Positions 27,013-35,456 of a stretch of DNA of 64,000 nt are shown piece after piece. Each line of letters opens with the position of its first letter. Positions within the stretch are counted from its first letter, which is position 1. This stretch comes from Shewanella sp. 1CM18E (GTDB taxonomy: Bacteria; Pseudomonadota; Gammaproteobacteria; Enterobacterales; Shewanellaceae). The notes beneath the pieces are model-generated. The model worked only from the letters and a program-made list of their open reading frames with translations, was not told the origin of the DNA and searched no databases. The translations under genes were made by a program, and so were the position numbers. The DNA lies in the NCBI RefSeq assembly GCF_023161665.1, contig NZ_JALNTW010000001.1, positions 665,544-729,543 of the forward strand, read 5' to 3'.

Positions 27013-27621
27013 ATGGAATTAGTTATCGTAAGTGCAAGCCAAAGAAGCCCATCTCAAAGTGCAAAAGTTGGCCGCTACCTCAAGGAACAAAACTCAGCTT
27101 TTACTAAGATTAATCACATCGAATTGAGTCAATACCAACTGCCATTCTGGGATGGCGACCCTAGCTCAAAATCAGCAGATGGCAGCCAGTGGCCTTTAAT
27201 TGCTCAACAAATAAAAAGGGCCGATGCACTGGTGTTAATTACCCCAGAGTGGGCTGGCACGGCATCCCCATTAATGAAGAACTTTTTATTGATGTCCAAC
27301 AGTCAAGACACAGCCCATAAACCCGCGTTACTTGTTGGCGTTGCTAGCGGCATTAACGGCGCTTATCCGATTGCAGAGCTTAGAATGAACGCCTTTAAAA
27401 ATAATAAATTAGTCCCAACACCTGATCATTTAATTATTCGAGATGCTGAGAATGTGCTTAATGGCTCACAACCACAATCAGATCGCGATTTACATTTACG
27501 TCAGCGCATAGACTACAGTTTGCATATGCTTGCCCAGTACAGCACTGCATTAAAATCAGTGCGAATTAACCATCAACAACAGGTTTATCCCAATCAGCAA
27601 GAATACAGTTACGGCATGTAG
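27013..27621 (+). CDS. NAD(P)H-dependent FMN reductase family protein
   Basis: A 202-residue flavodoxin-fold protein. The N-terminal strand and phosphate loop (VIVSASQRSPSQSAKVG) and the central TPEWAGTASPLMKNFLL segment (about 77-93) are the FMN-binding features of the NADPH-dependent FMN reductase family. In place of the usual PEYN the motif reads PEWA. Such enzymes reduce flavins, quinones or metals in the cytosol. It is divergent from the SufR-like gene and probably regulated by it; the VOC gene follows after 60 bases with AAGGAGAG before its ATG. Physiological substrate unknown. Confidence 0.82.
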   Translation: MELVIVSASQRSPSQSAKVGRYLKEQNSAFTKINHIELSQYQLPFWDGDPSSKSADGSQWPLIAQQIKRADALVLITPEWAGTASPLMKNFLLMSNSQDTAHKPALLVGVASGINGAYPIAELRMNAFKNNKLVPTPDHLIIRDAENVLNGSQPQSDRDLHLRQRIDYSLHMLAQYSTALKSVRINHQQQVYPNQQEYSYGM

Positions 27622-27681
27622 CCTTAATCAGTAACAATAAGGTGAAATACCAACAACATTAACGACAACAAGGAGAGTAAT

Positions 27682-28101
27682 ATGATTCATTTAGAGCATT
27701 TGAACTTAGTCGTGAGAGACATCCCAACAGCTCTACACTTTTACCAAGCGATATTTCCCCACTGGCAAATACGCGGTGGCGGCGAGTCAACCTGGCATGG
27801 TGTTGAACGTAACTGGGTGCACTTTGGCGATGACTATCAATATTTAACTTTTAACGATGATGGTGATGCAGATAACCGCGATTTAAGCGGGCACCAGGTG
27901 GGACTGGCTCACTTTGCTTATGCCACTGATGATCTTGATGGCGTTGTTAGTCGGCTCCAAGCTGCGGGTTATGAGATTGCAAAACCCGGTATGGACGACC
28001 CTTACAGACGCAATGTGTATTTTGTCGACCCTGACGGTTATGAAGTAGAGTTTGTTGAATACTTAACAGATATTCCAGCCCTGCGTAATCGCTATGACTA
28101 A
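27682..28101 (+). CDS. VOC-superfamily (glyoxalase/dioxygenase-like) protein
   Basis: A 139-residue protein with two beta-alpha-beta-beta-beta units. It begins MIHLEHLNLVVRDIPTALHFYQ, typical of VOC proteins, and ends RNVYFVDPDGYEVEFVEY. Candidate metal ligands are His8 near the start, the His of LAHFAYA in the middle and the Glu of YEVEFVEY at the end. A strong ribosome site (AAGGAGAG) precedes the ATG. Likely cotranscribed with the FMN reductase. VOC proteins range from glyoxalases to antibiotic-binding proteins, so no reaction is assigned. Confidence 0.82.
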   Translation: MIHLEHLNLVVRDIPTALHFYQAIFPHWQIRGGGESTWHGVERNWVHFGDDYQYLTFNDDGDADNRDLSGHQVGLAHFAYATDDLDGVVSRLQAAGYEIAKPGMDDPYRRNVYFVDPDGYEVEFVEYLTDIPALRNRYD

Positions 28102-28220
28102 AGCTTTACCGTTAACAGCTTAAGCTTCGGTACCAATGCTGAGGTTGCAACGCATAAGTAATAATGAATGAGCTTGATCAACTCATTTAATAACTTAAAA
28201 GCGCAATCATCTTAGCCAAA

Positions 28221-28466
28221 TTAAGCTAACCAAATGGCAACTATGAACAAGATAATATAAAAGGCCATGCCCATTAAAAGGGGCTTATCGGTCGTCGATT
28301 TTCCTTTAACTCTAGAATGGGATAAAAATGTACTTGGAGCCAACGGATAGTTCACTTTTCCCCAAGTACAGAGATAAAGCACGATTGCACCTGTCGCATA
28401 AAATACATAACACAGTACATAATCCCAGACGATGGTAAACAGTAATTCAGCGGCAAACATAAACAT
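28221..28466 (-). CDS. Small membrane protein of unknown function
   Basis: An 81-residue protein with an N-terminal hydrophobic region (about 3-32, with WDYVLCYVFYATGAIVLYLC) and a C-terminal helix (about 63-80), joined by a basic loop (FLSHSRVKGKSTTDKP). AGGAAAG before the ATG supports translation. I do not recognise the family. It follows another small membrane protein gene by 48 bases in the same direction and probably shares its transcript. Confidence 0.65.
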   Translation of the reverse strand: MFMFAAELLFTIVWDYVLCYVFYATGAIVLYLCTWGKVNYPLAPSTFLSHSRVKGKSTTDKPLLMGMAFYIILFIVAIWLA

Positions 28467-28514
28467 ATTGCTTTCCTTAGCAAGTGGTTTGAGGTGAAAA
28501 ATAAACCTGAGCGA

Positions 28515-28742
28515 CTAACCCGCCATTTTATATAAAAACAGTATAAAACCAGCAAAACCTAGTACACCGACCACAACCATAATCGTGAGTGTTTTTGAGC
28601 GGGCCATAGATTGCAGTAATGCCACTTCAGTTTGCATAGCAAACAAATCAGTTAACGTGCTAGAACCACTATTCATAGTCGTAATTTTAGCTTTTGGCTT
28701 AACATCCATTTTAGAGGTAACTTGCTTATCTTCGGTGTTCAT
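28515..28742 (-). CDS. Small single-helix membrane protein of unknown function
   Basis: A 75-residue protein with a polar, Lys/Thr-rich N-terminal part, a short helical stretch (TDLFAMQTEVALLQSMAR), and one C-terminal membrane helix (about 52-70, LTIMVVVGVLGFAGFILFLY). It looks tail-anchored. The start was chosen at MNTEDKQ because GGAG lies six bases upstream; the longer frame starting at 28757 has no ribosome site. Family not recognised. Confidence 0.65.
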   Translation of the reverse strand: MNTEDKQVTSKMDVKPKAKITTMNSGSSTLTDLFAMQTEVALLQSMARSKTLTIMVVVGVLGFAGFILFLYKMAG

Positions 28743-29002
28743 ATCGTCTCCATCCATTGAACGACTAGCTTACCCATCTTAAAAGTTAAACTAAAGTTAA
28801 AGGTTGTTAACGTTTAATGGCGTTATATATTGTGAATTTTTGTGAATTTAGCCAAAGCGGAAAAATGCCAAAACTATGAAATCAATAGCTTAACAAGTCG
28901 TAGATTGAAAAACGCTTACAAGCTTTATTTTAAGTGTAATTTGATATTAGCAAGTGCAGGTATTTACTGGGCTGTAGACTACAGTTGATGCAATGTAGAG
29001 CA

Positions 29003-29902
29003 ATGAAACGGACGACTTTAATGATTGCTTACCACAATACTTTAACGCTAATCGACAATCATTCTGCCACGCAGGTGGCACTGAATAAAGCACTGCAACT
29101 TGCGCAAAAGACCAAAGCTAAAGTCACCGCGTTAAAAATAGACCGCCCCAACAATAACCTTTTAAGTCGGCTCGGGCTCATCCCGCAAAATGCCCTTGAT
29201 CCTATGTTGTTTGTCAAAAAGCTCATTCGCCAATATCAGCATTTAGGCGTCGAAATTGAAGTCAAAACGATCAACAACGTAAAAGATCATACTGCGCTAA
29301 TTAATGAAAGCGCTCACAGCCACTACGACCTAATTATCATTAACAACCAGCAACACTCTTTACTTAACGAGATCATCCCTAGTTGTGGCACTCGCCTGCT
29401 ACGAGATTGTGTCCAGCCAATAATGATTGTCGGTAATAAAAGCTGGCAGTCCCACGGGCACATTCTTACTGCACTAGAAACAAGCCAATCGAACCTTGAG
29501 CATCATCAGCTAAATCAATGCCTACTTGATGACACTCAGCAACTCGCTAAGTTATTGGATAATGACATTCATCTCGTCAACTGCTATCAATTAGAAAACT
29601 GGAGTATGGCGGTTACACCTGATAGTCACCACCGCTCAGATGAGGCGCAAAAACAACAACATTGGCAACGATTATTAGATAATGCAAAAAACTATCAACT
29701 TGAACGAGACCACCTCCATTTAGAGCAAGGCTTACCGGACCATGTTATTCCTAATGTAGCCCATAAATGTAATGCCAACTTGTTGGTCATTGGCGCTGGT
29801 GAACATCATGGGCTGATCAGCGAATTAAAAGGCCATACATCAGCAGTGATTATTGACCAATTAAAATGCGATATTTTAGCGATAAAACCTCAACTTCATT
29901 AA
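29003..29902 (+). CDS. Tandem universal stress protein, UspE-like
   Basis: About 299 residues made of two Usp domains (about 1-140 and 150-299). The C-terminal half is the better preserved: HLEQGLPDHVIPNVAHK and LLVIGAGEHHG, then VIIDQLKCDILAIKP, closely following the pattern at the end of E. coli UspE. Cytoplasmic; Usp proteins support survival in starvation and oxidative stress, and UspE affects motility and adhesion in E. coli. Start uncertain: the frame extends back to 28985, but MKRTTLMIAYH at 29003 fits the domain start best. The cupin gene on the other strand ends seven bases away. Confidence 0.82.
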   Translation: MKRTTLMIAYHNTLTLIDNHSATQVALNKALQLAQKTKAKVTALKIDRPNNNLLSRLGLIPQNALDPMLFVKKLIRQYQHLGVEIEVKTINNVKDHTALINESAHSHYDLIIINNQQHSLLNEIIPSCGTRLLRDCVQPIMIVGNKSWQSHGHILTALETSQSNLEHHQLNQCLLDDTQQLAKLLDNDIHLVNCYQLENWSMAVTPDSHHRSDEAQKQQHWQRLLDNAKNYQLERDHLHLEQGLPDHVIPNVAHKCNANLLVIGAGEHHGLISELKGHTSAVIIDQLKCDILAIKPQLH

Positions 29903-29909
29903 TCGCTTA

Positions 29910-30248
29910 CTATTCGTCTCGTTCAGATAGATTTTGGGCGACTATCTCTGAGTCTTTATGGGCCCAAAAATCGACTCTAAAGCGAGTATTTTGAGTTAAA
30001 AACTCCACCTTATGCCAGTACTGAGGCGGTGATACAGCGACTTCACCCGCCTTAATAATCAGCTCTTGCTCAATCTCACCGCGTCTGTCAGTAAAGCCAT
30101 AAAATTTCAACTCTCCATTCAATACATGGATTTGGCCAAAAACACCTGCTTTGGTATTGTGCAAATGCAAAAACATCTTAGGTACGCTATTAATTTCAAA
30201 TACTGAGGTTGATTTATAATTAACATAATCAAGTGGGATGCTAGCCAT
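29910..30248 (-). CDS. DUF1971 cupin-like protein (TehB N-terminal/YeaR type)
   Basis: A 112-residue single-domain beta-barrel protein. The pattern LHLHNTKAGVFGQIHVLNG, then LKFYGF and GEVAVSPPQYWHKVEF, matches DUF1971, the domain fused to the tellurite methyltransferase TehB in some bacteria and free in E. coli YeaR. Conserved His residues (His28, His30 and the His of YWHKVEF) could bind a metal. AAGGT precedes the ATG. Function is unknown; YeaR is nitrate/nitrite-induced in E. coli, but no such signal is visible here. Confidence 0.78.
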   Translation of the reverse strand: MASIPLDYVNYKSTSVFEINSVPKMFLHLHNTKAGVFGQIHVLNGELKFYGFTDRRGEIEQELIIKAGEVAVSPPQYWHKVEFLTQNTRFRVDFWAHKDSEIVAQNLSERDE

Positions 30249-30383
30249 AGGTTTACCTTTTCATTTGTAAAATCTAATTAATGCAATTTAAGTTCAAGTT
30301 AAGCGACTATCAGCAAACTAACCACTATAATCTGCCACAATATGCAAAGCAGTGTAGTAAAACTGCAGTAATGACGAGCAACA

Positions 30384-30866
30384 ATGAACCAAGAATATAG
30401 TTACACTACCCAATATACCTTAGATAAAAGCCACTTTAGCGAGTGCTATGACGAATCGGCTGTTATTGATAACTCGATTAAAGCTTATCGGAAAGCGATT
30501 ATCTTTGCCGTTGTGGGTACAGGCTTAATGCTGACCAACATTAACGGCTATGCATCGTGGTTTTTAATCGCGCTAAGTGCGTTAGAAGCATTAAGTGTAA
30601 AATTTAGAAAACCTTGGTGGTTGATGCGCCAAATGATGAGTAAAGCGGCCAACAATGAGGTGACCTTAACCCTTAATGAATCAGGGATCAGCAACGATTC
30701 ATTTTACATACAAGGCACGATTTTATGGGCCGATGTAATTGAGTTTACTGAAACTGAGCAAGGCTTTTTGTTAAAACAAGCTAAAGGCGTAAGCTACCTT
30801 TCTAAGCGCAGCCTTGATGAAACCGCCATACAGTTTGTTAAAGATAAAGCGGCTAAAAAAGCCTAA
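30384..30866 (+). CDS. YcxB-like membrane protein
   Basis: A 160-residue protein with two adjacent membrane helices (about 36-70, KAIIFAVVGTGLMLTNINGY and SWFLIALSALEALS) and a C-terminal soluble domain (about 90-155) reading VTLTLNESGISNDS, then ILWADVIEFTETEQGFLL. The latter matches the YcxB-like domain, found in many small bacterial membrane proteins without assigned role. It faces the YhhY-like gene and ends eight bases from it. Likely monocistronic. Confidence 0.72.
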   Translation: MNQEYSYTTQYTLDKSHFSECYDESAVIDNSIKAYRKAIIFAVVGTGLMLTNINGYASWFLIALSALEALSVKFRKPWWLMRQMMSKAANNEVTLTLNESGISNDSFYIQGTILWADVIEFTETEQGFLLKQAKGVSYLSKRSLDETAIQFVKDKAAKKA

Positions 30867-30873
30867 CCTAAGA

Positions 30874-31410
30874 TTAATCTTTAACATTAGCCATTAGAAA
30901 TGCGTCAATATATTCGCCGTCGCGAAACGCATATTCACGCATTTCTCCTTCAATAATGAAACCATGCTTTTTATACAAGCTAATGGCTAAATGGTTATCG
31001 GTATATACCTCAAGTTCTATACGTCTCACCGCCAGCCAATTTTGAGCATGTGACACCATCGCACTTAGCAACGCAGATGCAATACCGATGGCCCGAAACT
31101 CTTCATGCACCGCCATTCCTATGTTAGCAACATGCTTACGTCTTGGATTGGCAAACACCTCCATACCAATTTGCCCAACAACTTCACCACCTCTTATAGC
31201 GACTAAGCTATAAACGTTTTCAGGTAGTTCTACTAATCGCTTTTGCCATAGTTGCAAAGACGGAAAAGGCTGCTGCAGCGTTTCTCGGTAGCAACTTGGC
31301 TGACTATAGAGCCGCCAAATACCTTCAATATCGCTATCATTGCTGTGACGGATCTCTATATCTAGCAATTTAGTTTCACCAGTAACTGTATGAATAGTAT
31401 CTAGTTCCAT
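30874..31410 (-). CDS. GNAT-family N-acetyltransferase, YhhY/AaaT-like
   Basis: About 178 residues. The acetyl-CoA pyrophosphate loop is EEFRAIGIASALL (the R-x-x-G-x-A motif, about 115-127), and the end (DNHLAISLYKKHGFIIEGEM, then YAFRDGEYIDAFLMA) follows E. coli YhhY nearly motif for motif. YhhY (AaaT) acetylates several amino acids such as Phe and Met. The start at 31410 (MELDTI) was chosen because AAGGAAAGG sits just upstream; the frame extends ten codons further. Substrate here is inferred from similarity. Confidence 0.82.
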   Translation of the reverse strand: MELDTIHTVTGETKLLDIEIRHSNDSDIEGIWRLYSQPSCYRETLQQPFPSLQLWQKRLVELPENVYSLVAIRGGEVVGQIGMEVFANPRRKHVANIGMAVHEEFRAIGIASALLSAMVSHAQNWLAVRRIELEVYTDNHLAISLYKKHGFIIEGEMREYAFRDGEYIDAFLMANVKD

Positions 31411-31511
31411 AGCCCTTTCCTTGAAGTAAACTTTGCACACACCTTGTTAAGCTTAATTAAAATAACTTCTATATCAATAAGTAACAACTAAGCATTAGAA
31501 AGAAACCATAG

Positions 31512-31568
31512 TGCAAACTGATTTAACAATCTCTACCTTGGTTGTATTTCAAGCTGTATCAGTTTGCA
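31512..31568. promoter_or_regulatory. Long inverted repeat upstream of the MipA operon
   Basis: Perfect 11-bp arms TGCAAACTGAT (31512-31522) and ATCAGTTTGCA (31558-31568) flank a 35-base spacer, ending 92 bases before the first gene. Arm centres are 46 bases apart, about four helical turns, which suits cooperative binding by a response regulator. Confidence 0.55.
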
Positions 31569-31660
31569 ACAAAGCGCTTATCTCACATGCCGCTTTATTC
31601 CAATAAGTGATACTCTATGAGTCCATTTGTTAATTTTGTAATCATGAGTCAATGTTTTAG

Positions 31661-32539
31661 ATGCCTTATTTATTAGCATTATTAATGGCTGCTAGCCTAT
31701 TTTCCACAGCATCTTTTGCTAGCACCCCTTCAAGCTGTGATAACAATACCGACTGTATTGAAGTTGGTCGTTGGGACATTGGTATTGCCATAGGTTACGG
31801 CAATAAAACTAACCCACTTAAAGATTATGAAGATATCCCTTTGTATGCGGTCCCTACTCTTGCTTATTATGGAGACAGTTGGTTTTTTGATAATGGAAAC
31901 ATTGGTTACACCTTAGCAGAGGGTGAAAACTACACCGTAAACCTAATCACCACTTTTAGTAATGACAGCGCCTTTTTTCATCGCTGGGATCCTTCAAATA
32001 TTTTCTTACTTAATGCTGATAATAACCATGCAGCGATTGCTCCACTAGCAAGTACGATGACGACACGGAGCACCCCGGACCCAAAATCTATTGGTGAATT
32101 AGAAAACCGAAACTTTACATATCTTGGCGGAGTAGAGACTTTTATTTACACCCGTTTTGGTATAGTGCATGCAACCATTGCCCATGATATTTTAGATGTA
32201 CATGGTGGAATGGAGTCTAGACTAAAGTGGCTTTACAATATTCCTTTAGATAGATGGAATTTTGAGTTTGCTGCAGTGTTAGACTGGAAGAGTGAAGAGG
32301 TAGTTGATTACTATTATGGCGTAAGAGCTAGCGAAAGCCTCTACTGGAACCAAGCATATCAAGCGGAGTCAGCGTTGAATAAGAGTATTGAGTTTACCGG
32401 GCAGTACGTATTAACTGAAAACTGGAATCTACTCTTTGTCGCGCGCTATACCGATATCGCAGATGAAATTGCCAATAGTCCCTTACTAGATAAAGATTAC
32501 ACTAGCACCTATTTTGTCAGTGCAGCATATAGGTTCTAA
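31661..32539 (+). CDS. MipA/OmpV-family outer-membrane protein
   Basis: A 292-residue exported beta-barrel. The hydrophobic lead (MPYLLALLMAASLFSTASFA) acts as signal peptide; the barrel begins RWDIGIAIGYGNKTNPLKDY and ends in FVSAAYRF, an outer-membrane terminal-Phe signature. MipA/OmpV proteins are porin-like or scaffold for MltA and PBP1b in E. coli. A TAG stop lies directly before the ATG in frame, so no longer start exists, although the signal peptide lacks the usual basic n-region. First gene of a four-gene operon; the DUF3019 gene follows six bases after its stop. Confidence 0.85.
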   Translation: MPYLLALLMAASLFSTASFASTPSSCDNNTDCIEVGRWDIGIAIGYGNKTNPLKDYEDIPLYAVPTLAYYGDSWFFDNGNIGYTLAEGENYTVNLITTFSNDSAFFHRWDPSNIFLLNADNNHAAIAPLASTMTTRSTPDPKSIGELENRNFTYLGGVETFIYTRFGIVHATIAHDILDVHGGMESRLKWLYNIPLDRWNFEFAAVLDWKSEEVVDYYYGVRASESLYWNQAYQAESALNKSIEFTGQYVLTENWNLLFVARYTDIADEIANSPLLDKDYTSTYFVSAAYRF

Positions 32540-32544
32540 CTAGC

Positions 32545-32961
32545 GTGCTTTCAAAACGTAAACTACTTTACCTATGTTTTTTGGCTGGCTCATTGTTGAG
32601 CCCAAGTGCGTTTGCGCAAAATACGACTGAGGAATCCCCCCCTTTACTTAAACTCTCACCAGAGATCTGTATTACTTCTGCAGACAAAAAGTCCTGTGAT
32701 ATCGAAGTCACCCTTGAATGGGGTGAATTAACAAACAAAACGATTTGCATCATATCTGACTACAAAGATTTAAAAAAATGGTGCAGTACGTCACCTGATA
32801 TTCACGCTTTAACCGTCAATATTAGTGCTGATCGTGATATTCAGTTTGTGATGATAGACAAAGATACACACGAGACTATTGCGGGTGTAAAATTAAAAGT
32901 AACACCAGCTTCTCCGCCTCAAGTAAGGCGGCGATACCGAAACCCATGGAGTTTATTCTAA
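32545..32961 (+). CDS. DUF3019 periplasmic protein
   Basis: A 138-residue secreted protein. The signal peptide (MLSKRKLLYLCFLAGSLLSP to SAFA-Q) is followed by a small beta-rich domain with three or four conserved Cys (LSPEICITSADKKSCDIEV, then KTICI and KKWC), suited to disulphides. The end is basic and Tyr/Arg-rich (RRRYRNPWSLF). Families like this occur in Shewanella and relatives next to MipA and two-component genes. The last base of its TAA is the first base of the regulator ATG. No biochemical function is known; a periplasmic partner of the sensor kinase or of the MipA protein is a reasonable guess. Confidence 0.78.
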   Translation: MLSKRKLLYLCFLAGSLLSPSAFAQNTTEESPPLLKLSPEICITSADKKSCDIEVTLEWGELTNKTICIISDYKDLKKWCSTSPDIHALTVNISADRDIQFVMIDKDTHETIAGVKLKVTPASPPQVRRRYRNPWSLF

Positions 32962-33674
32962 TGACCAACTCGCAATCTACGCATAGAGTATTATTAGTCG
33001 AAGATGATATTCGTTTGGCCAATTTGATCGTCGACTTTTTAAAGTCCCATGGCATGCATGTTGAAGTTGAACGCCGAGGCGACACAGTATTGACTCGCCT
33101 AATAAACTATAAGCCTGACATTATTTTACTCGATATCATGTTGCCAGGCATGGACGGGTTAACCTTGTGTGAAAAGTTACCAGACTATTTTGCCGGTCCA
33201 ATCTTATTGATGAGTGCTCTAGGCTCAAATGAAGATCAAATCAAAGGCCTTGAACTAGGTGCCGACGATTATGTTGTTAAGCCTGTCGACCCAGCCCTGC
33301 TAGTTGCGCGTATTAACAACCTATTGCGTCGCCAAGCTAAACCTGATCAAGTTGAATCACACTGCCTCAGTTTTGGTAAGTTAAGCATTGATCCACATAC
33401 CCAAGCAATCCGTTTAGGTGACACCGAAGTTGACTTAACCAGTCACGAATTCGAGCTATTATGGCTACTGGCTTCTCAAGCAGGTCAGGTCATGAGTCGC
33501 CAATACATCTACCAGTATCTATTAAATATTGATTTTGATGGCAAAGACCGAAAAATCGATGTGCGTATTTCCCGCTTAAGAAAGAAACTAGGTGACAATA
33601 TCGAAACACCATTTCGAATTAAAACGGTTTGGGGTCAAGGTTACCTGTTTGCACCAGAAGCATGGAATAACTAA
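32961..33674 (+). CDS. OmpR-family response regulator
   Basis: A 237-residue two-domain regulator. The receiver domain has the acidic pair in LLVEDDIRLA, phosphoacceptor D58 in LLDIMLPGMDG, and the conserved Lys in DDYVVKPVDP. The C-terminal winged helix (about 140-235) contains LTSHEFELLWLLASQAGQ and RKIDVRISRLRKKLGD. The start ATG at 32961 overlaps the DUF3019 stop; the frame could begin at 32946, but the coupled start fits receiver length. It is RstA-like. Probable targets are its own operon (see the inverted repeat at 31512-31568). Confidence 0.92.
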   Translation: MTNSQSTHRVLLVEDDIRLANLIVDFLKSHGMHVEVERRGDTVLTRLINYKPDIILLDIMLPGMDGLTLCEKLPDYFAGPILLMSALGSNEDQIKGLELGADDYVVKPVDPALLVARINNLLRRQAKPDQVESHCLSFGKLSIDPHTQAIRLGDTEVDLTSHEFELLWLLASQAGQVMSRQYIYQYLLNIDFDGKDRKIDVRISRLRKKLGDNIETPFRIKTVWGQGYLFAPEAWNN

Positions 33675-33692
33675 CGCTACCGCGATATTAAG

Positions 33693-34958
33693 ATGAAACG
33701 TCTTTTTATTAGCCTTTATTTTTTGCTCAGCCTAGGTGTATTGGGCATAGGTTGGGCACTCGATAATTTGTGGCAAAGCAATGTTGACGATAAAGGTGTA
33801 CACGATGCACCTTTAATTGCTTTAGCGCAGGTGCTATCTGCACTGCCCGCAGAACAGCGCCAAGCCATGCTGACAACCATAGAGCCTAACCCTAAGTTTC
33901 CTCTAACCTTACTCGACGCCGAGCAAGTTGCAGTTTCTAGCGAGCAACTGATGCGCGCCGATAAAATTATTGCCACGCCTTATGATCTCAACCATGAATT
34001 ACACTTTATTGCAGTAAGTGAGCAAGTGTTAATGGCTGGGCCTATAGAGCTAGACCCTCGAGCTAGTCTGCGTAATCTGTACAATATCTTTTTCTATCTA
34101 CTACTTGGTTTTATCGTACTGATCTGGGTATGGCCGCTATCAAAAGATCTTAAAATTTTGGGCAGAGCCACTAAAGAATTTGGCCAAGCTAAATGGAACA
34201 CCCGCATTAAGTTAGCTAAAAGCTCACAAGTACTGCCGTTAGCCGATACGTTTAACGATATGGCTGCACATATTAGCGCGCTAATTGAAAACCAAAAGCA
34301 CCTTTCTAACGCCGTATCTCACGAGATTAGAACGCCGCTAGCTCGACTAAAGTTCGCCCTAGCCCTATTGCCTCAGTACTGCCAACCTGATTCAGATCTC
34401 GCTCAGCGTCAACAATTCCTAGACGATATGAAGCTTGATATCAAAGAGATGGAGAATCTGTTACAAGAGTTACTAACCTATGCGAGTTTAGAAACTCAGC
34501 GTGAATCTCTTAGTTTTGAGCGCTGCGATTTAAATAGTTTAGTCAGCCAAACCATTAGACGGTTACAGACCTATAATCCGACTCCGATTACTCTTGATGC
34601 ACCAGAAAGTGTCGTATACCTAATGGCTGAACCATCACTGGTAGAGCGGGCATTACAAAACTTAATCACCAATGCGCAGCGCTTCTCTACTGACGATATC
34701 AAAGTCAAAATTAGCCAGACTCAAGATGCGATTACAGTTGCTGTTACCGACCACGGTGAAGGAATTTTAGCTGAAGATCAAAGTAAGATTTTTGAACCTT
34801 TTTACCGCAGTGCTAGCAGTAAAAATGGCAATAAAGGTCACGGTCTAGGTTTAGCGATTATCAAACGAATTATGGAACGGCATCATGGCCAAGTGACGCT
34901 TGAAAGCCAACCAGGTTACACCTGTTTTAGCCTTATTTGGCCAAACAGTAGCCAATAG
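33693..34958 (+). CDS. Sensor histidine kinase (RstB-like)
   Basis: A 421-residue inner-membrane kinase. TM1 is at about 5-25, a small periplasmic domain at about 26-128, TM2 at about 129-152, then HAMP, dimerisation domain with phospho-His210 in SHEIRTPLARL, and an ATPase domain with N-box (LQNLITNAQRF), G1 (DHGEGI) and G2 (GHGLGLAI). It begins 18 bases after the regulator stop and is its cognate partner. The periplasmic loop is mostly featureless and gives no hint of ligand; co-transcription with MipA and DUF3019 suggests an envelope signal. Confidence 0.92.
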   Translation: MKRLFISLYFLLSLGVLGIGWALDNLWQSNVDDKGVHDAPLIALAQVLSALPAEQRQAMLTTIEPNPKFPLTLLDAEQVAVSSEQLMRADKIIATPYDLNHELHFIAVSEQVLMAGPIELDPRASLRNLYNIFFYLLLGFIVLIWVWPLSKDLKILGRATKEFGQAKWNTRIKLAKSSQVLPLADTFNDMAAHISALIENQKHLSNAVSHEIRTPLARLKFALALLPQYCQPDSDLAQRQQFLDDMKLDIKEMENLLQELLTYASLETQRESLSFERCDLNSLVSQTIRRLQTYNPTPITLDAPESVVYLMAEPSLVERALQNLITNAQRFSTDDIKVKISQTQDAITVAVTDHGEGILAEDQSKIFEPFYRSASSKNGNKGHGLGLAIIKRIMERHHGQVTLESQPGYTCFSLIWPNSSQ

Positions 34959-35050
34959 CGCCCAATGAGGACCTGTTCAACAATCACCTCAAAAATCATT
35001 TGATAAGTAGGCTAATACAGCAGGCAGTTTATACTGAGTTTACTAAGCCG

Positions 35051-35329
35051 TCAGTCATTATTAGATCCAGCTTCAAAATCTAAGTTTGCGTTAATTTTTG
35101 CTCTTTCATCGAGGATCTGCGCTTTTTTGGCTTTAAGAAAAGCGAGCTGACGCCTCCGTTTACGCTGCTTACATAAACGAATCACATTATTTTTTTGCGC
35201 ATCGCTAAATTCGAGCCAATTAAAGCGCTCATCGCGATTACGTAAACATCCCTTACAGTAGCCTCTTGCATCACTTTGACACACACCAATACAAGGACTA
35301 AGGATCTCAAAAAACTCTAACTGCTCCAT
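35051..35329 (-). CDS. DUF1289 small cysteine-motif protein
   Basis: A 92-residue protein whose first half carries the DUF1289 pattern: PCIGVCQSDARGYCKGCLRNRDE (Cys13, 17, 25 and 28), followed by W-x-x-F/L-S-D-A-Q-K. Four cysteines in a short spacing suggest a metal or Fe-S site, unproven. The second half is strongly basic and helical (KQRKRRRQLAFLKAKK). In many genomes DUF1289 genes sit beside unrelated genes; nothing in the context suggests a role. Confidence 0.8.
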   Translation of the reverse strand: MEQLEFFEILSPCIGVCQSDARGYCKGCLRNRDERFNWLEFSDAQKNNVIRLCKQRKRRRQLAFLKAKKAQILDERAKINANLDFEAGSNND

Positions 35330-35456
35330 AGGTTAAACATATACCATCTTGACAATAAAAGGCTAAAATAAATACAGTTATTTATCAGCATGATTACTCA
35401 AATTTTAGCTATTTTTATGGCATGCAGGAATGTCGTCTACAGCAGAGGTCCTATAT

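Noticed and set aside
28352..28555. 67-codon minus-strand frame overlapping the small membrane gene
   Set aside because: Overlaps two better-supported small genes and has no ribosome site.
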